Below are positions 1 through 5,163 of a stretch of 9,429 bases of DNA, piece after piece. The position numbers and the translations under genes are program-made. Below the pieces are notes generated by a model that was not told where the DNA came from, did not search any database, and saw only the letters and a list, made by a program, of their open reading frames with translations. Source of the DNA: an uncultured Oscillospiraceae bacterium. GTDB taxonomy: Bacteria > Bacillota > Clostridia > Oscillospirales > Oscillospiraceae. Every line of letters begins with the position of its first letter. Positions within the stretch are counted from its first letter, which is position 1. The DNA lies in assembly GCA_934655935.1 (NCBI GenBank), contig CAKUHJ010000073.1:1-9429 (forward strand). The letters are read 5' to 3'.

Positions 1-706
1 CGATACGGTCGCCGAGGGTCATAGCCTCGACCTGGTCATGGGTAACATAGATGAAGGTGGTGTCGATCTTCTCGCGCAGCTTGATGATCTCGGCACGCAT
101 CTGGTTACGGAGCTTGGCGTCGAGGTTGGACAGAGGCTCGTCCATCAGGAAGACCTTCGGGTTCCGGACGATCGCGCGGCCGATGGCCACACGCTGTCTC
201 TGGCCGCCGGAAAGCGCCTTCGGCTTACGGTTGAGGTACTGGGTGATGTCGAGGATTTCGGCGGCCTCACGGACCTTGCGGTCGATCTCGGCCTTGGGGG
301 TCTTCTTCAGCTTCAGCGAGAAGGCCATGTTATCATAAACGGTCATGTGCGGGTACAGAGCATAGTTCTGGAAGACCATGGCGATGTCGCGGTCCTTCGG
401 CGCAACGTCGTTCATAAGCTTGCCGTCGATGTAGAGCTCACCCTCGGTGATCTCTTCCAGACCGGCGACCATACGCAGCGTCGTGGACTTGCCGCAGCCG
501 GACGGGCCGACGAGAACGATGAATTCCTTGTCCTTGATGTCCAGGTTGAATTCCTGAACCGCAACGACGCCCTTGTCCGTAATCTGAAGGTTGACCTTCT
601 CCTTTTCAGGATTCTCTTCTTCCTTCTTCTTTTTCTTGCCCTTCTTCTCTTCCCCGCTGATAAACGGATAGATCTTCTTTACATTTTTCAGGGATACTTC
701 TGCCAT
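1..706 (-). CDS. ugpC: Sugar ABC transporter ATP-binding protein, MsmX/UgpC family (partial, C-terminus off the left edge)
   Basis: Nucleotide-binding subunit of a CUT1-type carbohydrate importer; it hydrolyses ATP at the inner face of the membrane to drive uptake of oligosaccharides or glycerol-phosphate. In many Firmicutes one such ATPase serves several permeases. The 235 residues visible hold a complete ATPase core: Walker A GPSGCGKS (67-74), Q-loop Gln113 in [10 protein letters not shown], signature LSGGQ (165-169), Walker B VFLMDE (185-190), D-loop SNLD (193-196) and H-loop His223. The C-terminal regulatory OB/TOBE domain (about 130-150 residues) lies outside the window. Odd: residues about 18-40, between the first strand and Walker A, form a Lys/Glu-rich insert absent from standard MsmK. 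The ATG at 706 is chosen because [14 protein letters not shown] matches the family N-terminus; it has no close Shine-Dalgarno (the nearest GGAGG is 23 nt upstream). The exact sugar cannot be told without permease genes. Confidence 0.93.
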   Translation of the reverse strand, partial: MAEVSLKNVKKIYPFISGEEKKGKKKKKEEENPEKEKVNLQITDKGVVAVQEFNLDIKDKEFIVLVGPSGCGKSTTLRMVAGLEEITEGELYIDGKLMNDVAPKDRDIAMVFQNYALYPHMTVYDNMAFSLKLKKTPKAEIDRKVREAAEILDITQYLNRKPKALSGGQRQRVAIGRAIVRNPKVFLMDEPLSNLDAKLRNQMRAEIIKLREKIDTTFIYVTHDQVEAMTLGDRI

Positions 707-890
707 AGCAACTGACTCTGAGTGCGAGGCCTCCGCCTGCGCATTCTCACGGCAATCGGGCTGGATTGCCGCATTGCGACACGTCTCCACAGTGCCGCAC
801 CGCAAGTCCTGCGGAAATCGGTGTTCCTCCTTTTTTTACCGCCTGCAGCCCATAATTGTGGATTGGACATACCGCGGCTAAGATATGTTT

Positions 891-919
891 ATTTTAGCAG
901 AACAAAGCAAAAAAGTCTT
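891..919 (-). promoter_or_regulatory. Candidate promoter for the ABC ATPase gene
   Basis: On the minus strand a good -10 (TAAAAT, 891-896) lies 17 nt downstream of a poor -35 (AAGACT, 914-919; 3 of 6 matches). It is the best sigma-A-like match upstream of the gene and implies a leader of about 180 nt. The weak -35 keeps confidence low. Confidence 0.35.
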
Positions 920-983
920 CCCGCAATTTCGCACAAAATTCGTCTGAATTTCTGCCTATTTTGCACAACGAGGCATGCACGCC

Positions 984-1012
984 TTGTAAAAGCAGCTGCA
1001 GCCTGATAGAAT
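984..1012 (+). promoter_or_regulatory. Sigma-A promoter of the Nudix-YdcZ operon
   Basis: TTGTAA (984-989), a 17-nt spacer and TAGAAT (1007-1012). Transcription would begin near 1019, giving a short leader of about 25 nt that contains AAGGAGG (1031-1037), 7 nt before the ATG at 1045. Confidence 0.7.
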
Positions 1013-1044
1013 ATAAAAAAGTATCCGCAGAAGGAGGGCCTGTC

Positions 1045-1545
1045 ATGAAGCAGACCACGCTTTGCTATCTGACGCGGGGCGGCGAGGTTCTGATGCTGCA
1101 CCGGATCAAGAAGGCGATGGATGAAAACCGGGACAAGTGGATCGGCGTCGGCGGGAAGCTGGAAGACCGCGAAAGCCCGGAGGACTGCGTCCGGCGGGAG
1201 GTGCTGGAGGAAACCGGCCTCACGCTGACAAGCTTCCGCTACCGGGGACTTGTCACCTTCGTCTCGGACCGGTGGCCGACGGAGTACATGCATCTTTTCA
1301 CAGCCGACGGCTTTACCGGCACGCTCCGCACCTGCGACGAGGGAGAGCTTGCCTGGATTCCGCGCGCGCAGCTTCTTTCGCTGCCGTCCTGGGCCGGAGA
1401 CCGGATTTTTCTGGACCTTCTCTGGCAGGACGCGCCGTTCTTCTCCCTGAAGCTCGTCTACGAGGGCGAGCAGCTGGTTCAGGCGGCGCTGGACGGCGCG
1501 CCGCTGGAGCTGCCTTACAAAGAAAGGTCGGATTTTTCATGCTGA
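1045..1545 (+). CDS. Nudix hydrolase, MutT/MutX-like (probable 8-oxo-dGTP diphosphatase)
   Basis: A 166-residue cytosolic hydrolase of nucleoside diphosphates linked to another moiety. It carries a canonical Nudix box, G-x5-E-x7-REVLEETGL, beginning in VGGKLEDRES at about residue 32 and ending at about residue 56; the paired Glu residues bind the catalytic Mg2+. The N-terminal MKQTTLCYLTRGGEVLMLHR and the DKWIGVGGKLE stretch resemble MutT/MutX enzymes that remove oxidised dGTP, so nucleotide-pool sanitation is the likely role; the substrate is inferred from family resemblance only. The ATG at 1045 is set by AAGGAGG 7 nt upstream and a promoter ending at 1012. An in-frame TTG at 961 would lie upstream of that promoter and is rejected. 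The stop codon overlaps the next gene's start (ATGCTGA), so it heads a translationally coupled operon with the YdcZ pair. Confidence 0.88.
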   Translation: MKQTTLCYLTRGGEVLMLHRIKKAMDENRDKWIGVGGKLEDRESPEDCVRREVLEETGLTLTSFRYRGLVTFVSDRWPTEYMHLFTADGFTGTLRTCDEGELAWIPRAQLLSLPSWAGDRIFLDLLWQDAPFFSLKLVYEGEQLVQAALDGAPLELPYKERSDFSC

Positions 1546-1961
1546 ATTACAGTCTTCTGCTTCTGGCGGGGCTTCTGCAGGGCGTCATGGTCTCGCTGAA
1601 CGCGCAGCTTGGCAATCATTTCAGCCTCTTCGGCGTCTGCTTTTTCGTGCACGGCATCGCACTGGCGCTGCTTCTGGGGTGGCTGCTTGCAAAACGGCAG
1701 CCTCTGCGCGTCGCCGGCGCGCCGTGGTATGTTTATCTGGTGGGGGCCATGGGCATTGCGATTGTCGCCACGTCCAGCTGGTGCACGCTGAAGCTTGGCG
1801 CCGGCGCGTTTATGGCGCTTTCCACTGCCGGGCAGCTGGCCTCCTCCGCGCTTATCGACCGCTTCGGTCTTTTCGGGCTGCCGAAAACGCGCATCGGGCG
1901 GCGGCAGCTGCCGGGCTATGCGCTGGTGCTGCTCGGCACGGCGCTCGTAATTCTGAACTGA
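1539..1961 (+). CDS. YdcZ/DUF606 family membrane protein, first half of a pair
   Basis: A 140-residue, very hydrophobic protein of the DMT_YdcZ (DUF606) family, a half-size branch of the drug/metabolite transporter superfamily; substrates are largely unknown. Five membrane segments can be drawn at about 3-22, 29-50, 63-81, 86-106 and 124-139. The family pattern is clear in the C-terminal half: GAFMALSTAGQLASSALIDR followed by FGLFG. Positive residues cluster after segment 2 (K52, R53, R57) and after segment 4 (R108, K116, R118, R121, R122), predicting N-terminus in, C-terminus out. The start overlaps the upstream Nudix stop (ATGCTGA) and is preceded by a weak GAAAGG, consistent with coupling. 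It is followed 12 nt later by a second family member, with which it probably forms an antiparallel heterodimer. Confidence 0.87.
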   Translation: MLNYSLLLLAGLLQGVMVSLNAQLGNHFSLFGVCFFVHGIALALLLGWLLAKRQPLRVAGAPWYVYLVGAMGIAIVATSSWCTLKLGAGAFMALSTAGQLASSALIDRFGLFGLPKTRIGRRQLPGYALVLLGTALVILN

Positions 1962-1973
1962 GGAGGCGCTTTC

Positions 1974-2429
1974 ATGCTGCACGCACTGGTCGCCGTATGC
2001 AACGGCTTTTTCAACTCTGTCAACCGCATGACGAACGTCCGCGCCGGAAAAATCTTCGGCACGGGCAACGGCGCGCTCATCAATTATGTGGAGGCGACGG
2101 TCCTGTCCCTACTGCTCATCTTCCTGCTTGGCGACGGGCCAGAGCTTCGCTGGGGCCATATCGCGGCCGTGCCGTGGTGGGTGTATGCAGGAAGCGTCTG
2201 CGGGCTTCTGGCGCAGCTGCTGCAGATTGTGGGGACCTTGCGCTCCAATGCGCTGGTTTCCTCAATTCTGATGCTGACCGGCAATCTCGGAATCTCTCTG
2301 GCGCTCGACTATGTATTCTACGGCGTGTTCAGCTGGGCGAAGGTCGCAGGCATGCTTCTGATTCTGTGCGGCATGAGCTGGGTGGAGCTTGCCAAGCGCC
2401 GGGAGAACGCTGCAGAGCTGGAGAAATAG
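1974..2429 (+). CDS. YdcZ/DUF606 family membrane protein, second half of a pair
   Basis: A 151-residue membrane protein of the same DMT_YdcZ family as its upstream neighbour but clearly diverged from it. Five segments fit at about 1-18, 33-52, 67-87, 92-112 and 121-137. Family traits include GNGALINYVEATVLSLLL and WWVYAGSVCGLLAQL. Basic residues fall in loop 1 (R18, R23, K26), loop 3 (R90) and the C-terminal tail (K141, R142, R143), so the predicted orientation, N-out and C-in, is opposite to the upstream partner. AGGAGG (1961-1966) overlaps the upstream stop codon and sits 7 nt before the ATG, so co-translation is likely. It ends the operon; hairpins follow from 2521. The transported compound cannot be inferred from sequence. 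Confidence 0.87.
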   Translation: MLHALVAVCNGFFNSVNRMTNVRAGKIFGTGNGALINYVEATVLSLLLIFLLGDGPELRWGHIAAVPWWVYAGSVCGLLAQLLQIVGTLRSNALVSSILMLTGNLGISLALDYVFYGVFSWAKVAGMLLILCGMSWVELAKRRENAAELEK

Positions 2430-2449
2430 CCTGACCCGGGCGGTCAAAA

Positions 2450-2460
2450 AGACTTTTTCG
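2450..2460 (+). repeat. Short dispersed repeat AGACTTTTTCG, copy 1
   Basis: Eleven identical bases recur at 2609-2619 (+) and 5131-5141 (-), always between genes. Copies 1 and 3 also share a GTCAAAAA element just upstream. It may be part of a terminator-like or small interspersed element. Confidence 0.4.
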
Positions 2461-2520
2461 GCCCAAGACTGTCGAAAAACTATGATTTGCAGCTCTGAAA
2501 CTGAGCAGCGGGGGTAGTGT

Positions 2521-2543
2521 GAAGGGGGCAAAAAGCCCCCTTC
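2521..2543 (+). terminator. Hairpin after the YdcZ operon, possible terminator
   Basis: A perfect 9-bp stem (2521-2529 with 2535-2543), GAAGGGGGC around a loop of five A. It lies 90 nt past the last stop of the operon. The bases after it (GCGTTCAATC) are not a U-run, so Rho-independent termination is plausible rather than certain. Confidence 0.45.
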
Positions 2544-2556
2544 GCGTTCAATCAAG

Positions 2557-2591
2557 CGGTTTTCTGAACTTTTTTGAAGTTCAGAAAACCG
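2557..2591. repeat. Perfect 15-bp inverted repeat
   Basis: Arms 2557-2571 and 2577-2591 (CGGTTTTCTGAACTT and its complement) flank a 5-nt loop, TTTTG. It abuts the next inverted repeat at base 2591. Confidence 0.75.
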
Positions 2592-2652
2592 GCCTCAGCG
2601 GGGCGAAAAGACTTTTTCGGCGCGCTGAGGCCGGGGCGGTTCTCCGCCCCGG
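2591..2652. repeat. Two further abutting inverted repeats
   Basis: GGCCTCAGCG (2591-2600) pairs with 2623-2632, and the enclosed bases carry repeat copy 2 (AGACTTTTTCG, 2609-2619). CCGGGGCGG (2631-2639) pairs with 2644-2652 around a 4-nt loop. The three palindromes from 2557 to 2652 form one unbroken chain sharing one or two bases at each junction. Confidence 0.65.
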
Positions 2653-3014
2653 CCCTGCCGGTTCAAAGCCGCTCCGATGCGCGGGTGCGCGCCCGGAGCA
2701 GACGGTGCAGAAGCCAGCCTGCCCGGCCGGCCGCAGCCGCCCGGTTCCGCGGGCAAAAAAGCTGCGCGGCATTTCTGCGCCCCGGCGTCCCGGCCTGACG
2801 CCGCAGGGCGGACCCCGCACCCGGAGTCCCCATTCCGGCCCTCAGGAAGCACGGCGCAGACCGTCTGCAATCGGTCTGCCGGCTCCGGAAGCGACGTACG
2901 GATTTTCCTGCCGCCTCCGGCAAAAAAATCATGTACATCCGCGCTCTGGCAGATGGCTTCCATCATAGCTTTTCCCGCCTGCGCGCCGCTATTCATCCAT
3001 TCTCCAAAAATGAT

Positions 3015-3043
3015 TTGACGCAGCTGCGCCGGAAGGATAAAAT
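3015..3043 (+). promoter_or_regulatory. Sigma-A promoter of the ADP-ribose pyrophosphatase-type gene
   Basis: TTGACG (3015-3020), a 17-nt spacer and TAAAAT (3038-3043). Predicted transcription starts near 3050, which coincides with the ribosome site GGAGG (3050-3054), so the leader would be very short. This also rules out the longer in-frame start at 2931. Confidence 0.7.
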
Positions 3044-3062
3044 AAGCCCGGAGGCGGATGCT

Positions 3063-3623
3063 ATGACACAGGAATTTCAGGATCTGACGGAGCGCGGGCT
3101 GCGCTCTGAGACAATTTTTGACGGTAAAATTCTGCACATCCGGCGCGATACCGTCGCCCTGCCGAACGGAAAGACCGCGACGCGGGAATATACGGCGCAC
3201 GGCGGCGCGGTATGCGTGCTGCCGCTGCTGGACAACGAGGATGTGCTTCTGGAGCGGCAGTACCGGTATCCCCTTGGGCAGGAGCTGATTGAAATCCCGG
3301 CCGGCAAGCTGGACGCCCCGGACGAGGACCGGCGGCAGGCCGCGCTGCGGGAGCTCCGGGAGGAAACCGGCGCGCAGGCGGAGGAGCTGATCGCGCTCGG
3401 CGATTTTTATCCGGCCTGCGCGTACTCCACGGAGCGCATCAGCATGTTCCTTGCAAGAGGCCTGCATTTCGGCGCGCAGCAGCTGGACGAGGACGAGTTT
3501 TTAAATACGTTCCGCCTTCCGCTGCGCGAGCTGGTCCGGATGGTTCTGGCCGGCCGGATTCCGGACGGAAAAACGCAGGCCGCTGCGCTGCGGGTCTGGT
3601 GCATGCTGCATGACAATATCTGA
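3063..3623 (+). CDS. Nudix hydrolase, ADP-ribose pyrophosphatase (NudF) type
   Basis: A 186-residue enzyme of the ADPRase group of Nudix hydrolases, which split ADP-ribose (and sometimes other ADP-sugars) into AMP and ribose 5-phosphate in the cytosol. Seen in order: REYTAHGGAV (41-50), the strand with ERQYRYP (64-70), EIPAGKLD leading into the Nudix box (about 81-103) ending RELREETG, the FYPACAYSTERISMFLA loop (115-131) where this group keeps an extra catalytic acid, and DEDEFL near 142. Length is normal for NudF. Odd: the box is one residue longer than G-x5-E-x7-RE (GKLDAPDEDRRQAALRE), a variation I recall in some other ADP-ribose pyrophosphatases. Start at 3063 fits GGAGG 8 nt upstream. 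It is monocistronic by appearance; the next gene has its own promoter 50 nt on. Confidence 0.87.
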   Translation: MTQEFQDLTERGLRSETIFDGKILHIRRDTVALPNGKTATREYTAHGGAVCVLPLLDNEDVLLERQYRYPLGQELIEIPAGKLDAPDEDRRQAALRELREETGAQAEELIALGDFYPACAYSTERISMFLARGLHFGAQQLDEDEFLNTFRLPLRELVRMVLAGRIPDGKTQAAALRVWCMLHDNI

Positions 3624-3649
3624 TTTTGCGATAGAAACAACACGAAATA

Positions 3650-3674
3650 ACATAACACAACATATGTTTTATGT
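3650..3674. promoter_or_regulatory. Palindrome over the lpdA promoter, candidate operator
   Basis: ACATAA (3650-3655) and TTATGT (3669-3674) flank a perfect AACATATGTT palindrome (3659-3668), with three extra bases (CAC) in the left half. It covers the -35 region and runs up to the extended -10. A regulator-binding site is inferred from position and symmetry; the regulator is unknown. Confidence 0.4.
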
Positions 3675-3682
3675 GGTATAAT
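3674..3682 (+). promoter_or_regulatory. Extended -10 promoter of lpdA
   Basis: TGG followed by a perfect TATAAT (3677-3682). No TTGACA-like -35 lies at 16-18 nt, as expected of an extended -10 promoter or one helped by an activator. Transcription would start near 3689, ahead of AGGAGG (3698-3703). Confidence 0.7.
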
Positions 3683-3710
3683 GAAGGAAACGAACACAGG
3701 AGGAGATTCC

Positions 3711-5078
3711 ATGGAGCAGTTTGACCTGATTGTAATTGGCGGCGGCCCCGGCGGCTATCTCTGCGCAGAGCGCGCAGCGCAGGGCGGGATGCACGTTGCT
3801 TTGATTGAAAAACGGGCGCTTGGCGGCACCTGCCTGAACGAGGGCTGCGTACCGACCAAGAGTCTTCTCTACTGCGCCAAGCAGTATTCCGCGGCAAAGC
3901 ACGCCGGAGACTACGGCGTAAGGGCAGAAAACGTTTCCATTGACCACGCGGCCGTCGTCGCGCGGAAGGATCAGGTGGTCAAAACGCTGGTGCGCGGCGT
4001 CGGCGCGGCAATGAAGGCCCACCGCATCACCGTTTTCTCCGCCGAGGGACGGCTTCAGGGAAAGGACGGCGAGCTGTTTACGGTTCTGGCCGGCCAGACG
4101 CTGCTGGGCGCAAAAAAGCTGGTGCTGGCCAGCGGCTCCAGCGCGGCGGTGCCGCCCATTCCCGGCGTTAAGGAGGGGCTGGCGTCCGGCTTTGTCATGA
4201 CCAACCGCGAACTTCTTTCCATGACGCGCACGCCGAAGGAGCTGGTCTGCATCGGCGGCGGCGTCATCGGGCTTGAAATGGCCTGCTATTTTGCCACCAT
4301 CGGCGTCAAGGTCACCGTCATTGAAATGCTTCCGAAGATTGCCGGCAATACGGACCCGGAAATCTGCGAGCTGCTGATGAAGACCTACAAAAAGGAGGGC
4401 ATGCAGTTCTGCCTGAACGCCAGGGTCGAATCCGTGCAGGACGGCTGCGTGACGTATTCCGACGCCGCCGGACAGCACCGTGTTTCCTGCGACTGCGTGC
4501 TTCTTTCCGCAGGCCGCCGCGCGGACGTCAGCGGGCTGAACATTGAGGCGCTCGGCCTTCTGACAGAGCGCGGCGCACTGGTCACGGACGAGCATCTGCA
4601 GACCAATGTTCCGGGCGTCTATGCCGTCGGCGACTGCAACGGAAAGCTGATGCTTGCACATACGGCCTACCGGGAAGCCGAGGTCGCCGTCAATCATATG
4701 CTGGGCAGGAAGGACCGCATCGACTACAGCGTCATTCCCTCTGTAATCTATACGACGCCGGAGGTTGCAAGCGTCGGCGAGACGGAGCAGAGCGCAAAGG
4801 AAAAGGGCCTCGACGTGACAGTCGTCAAGGCGCCCATGCGTCTTTCCGGCCGCTTCCTGGCGGAAAATCCGCACGGGGAGGGCTTCTGCAAGCTCGTCTA
4901 TGACCGCAGGCAGCACAGCCTCATCGGCGTGCACATGGTCGGACCCTATGCCTCGGAGGCCATTTACGGCGCGGCGATGATGGTCTACTCCAAGCTCCCC
5001 GCGGAGCATCTGCAGCGGCTGGTGTTCCCGCACCCCACCGTCTGCGAGGTCATCCGCGAAGCGCTGTTCATGCTGTAA
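3711..5078 (+). CDS. lpdA: Dihydrolipoyl dehydrogenase (E3)
   Basis: Flavoprotein disulfide reductase that reoxidises dihydrolipoyl groups with NAD+, normally the E3 of 2-oxoacid dehydrogenase or glycine-cleavage complexes. The 455 residues show FAD-binding GGGPGG (10-15), the redox pair C41/C46 in GGTCLNEGCVPTK, NAD-binding GGGVIGLE (182-189), the second FAD motif TNVPGVYAVGDC (298-309), and the dimer-interface catalytic pair H441/E446 in FPHPTVCE, so all active residues are present. Length is at the family norm of about 450-470. There is no fused lipoyl domain. The ATG at 3711 has AGGAGG 7 nt upstream; the in-frame ATG at 3681 overlaps the -10 box and cannot be the start. No E1, E2 or H-protein gene lies nearby, so its partner complex is encoded elsewhere or it is a stand-alone reductase of the same family. 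Confidence 0.92.
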   Translation: MEQFDLIVIGGGPGGYLCAERAAQGGMHVALIEKRALGGTCLNEGCVPTKSLLYCAKQYSAAKHAGDYGVRAENVSIDHAAVVARKDQVVKTLVRGVGAAMKAHRITVFSAEGRLQGKDGELFTVLAGQTLLGAKKLVLASGSSAAVPPIPGVKEGLASGFVMTNRELLSMTRTPKELVCIGGGVIGLEMACYFATIGVKVTVIEMLPKIAGNTDPEICELLMKTYKKEGMQFCLNARVESVQDGCVTYSDAAGQHRVSCDCVLLSAGRRADVSGLNIEALGLLTERGALVTDEHLQTNVPGVYAVGDCNGKLMLAHTAYREAEVAVNHMLGRKDRIDYSVIPSVIYTTPEVASVGETEQSAKEKGLDVTVVKAPMRLSGRFLAENPHGEGFCKLVYDRRQHSLIGVHMVGPYASEAIYGAAMMVYSKLPAEHLQRLVFPHPTVCEVIREALFML

Positions 5079-5091
5079 AATAACAAAAACA

Positions 5092-5121
5092 GGGGCGCGC
5101 CGCAAAATTGCGGCGCGCCCC
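5092..5121 (-). terminator. Strong intrinsic terminator between convergent genes
   Basis: A perfect 12-bp GC-rich stem (5092-5103 with 5110-5121) and 6-nt loop. Read on the minus strand it is followed by TGTTTTTGTTATTTT, so it is a good Rho-independent terminator for the aminotransferase gene ending at 5164. For lpdA on the plus strand it lies 13 nt past the stop but lacks a T-run directly after it. Confidence 0.78.
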
Positions 5122-5130
5122 ACAGCGTGT

Positions 5131-5141
5131 CGAAAAAGTCT
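5131..5141 (-). repeat. Short dispersed repeat AGACTTTTTCG, copy 3
   Basis: The same eleven bases as at 2450-2460 and 2609-2619, here on the minus strand beside a terminator and the end of the aminotransferase gene. On the plus strand, GTC and AAAAA around 5129 could pair with the TTTTTGAC ending at 5154. Confidence 0.4.
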
Positions 5142-5163
5142 TGGTTTTTTTGACGGTACAGTC

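Larger units (their letters stand above)
707..1044. other. Divergent intergenic region with a long ABC leader
   Basis: 338 bases between two divergently transcribed genes. The right part (about 885-1020) is A+T-rich and carries the promoters. The left part (707-880) would be the 5' leader of the ABC ATPase mRNA. It holds a strong unused Shine-Dalgarno on the minus strand (GGAGG at 826-830 preceded by seven A) and an 8-bp hairpin, 750-757 pairing with 764-771 around a 6-nt loop. No convincing protein gene lies here; a 60-codon minus ORF (688-870) overlaps the ABC start out of frame and has no Shine-Dalgarno. Confidence 0.6.
2430..3062. other. Gene-free, hairpin-rich intergenic region
   Basis: About 630 bases with no ORF I can support. 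The left part (2430-2652) carries two copies of a short AGACTTTTTCG repeat and a run of abutting perfect inverted repeats. The middle (2653-2925) is very GC-rich, with open frames on both strands that lack recognisable proteins or Shine-Dalgarno sites; it includes an 8-bp perfect hairpin (2856-2863 with 2872-2879). The right end holds the promoter and ribosome site of the next Nudix gene. Confidence 0.6.

Noticed and set aside
688..870. Minus-strand 60-codon basic ORF overlapping the ABC ATPase start
   Set aside because: It has no ribosome site, is out of frame with the well-supported ATPase start, and is Arg-rich in the way of chance GC-rich frames.
2595..2996. Minus-strand 133-codon frame starting MNSGAQAGKAMMEAICQSAD
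   Set aside because: It begins with plausible-looking codons and GGAGA a few bases upstream, but most of it is Pro/Gly/Arg-rich translation of GC-rich hairpin sequence, it matches no family I know, and it runs back through the inverted repeats at 2595-2652.
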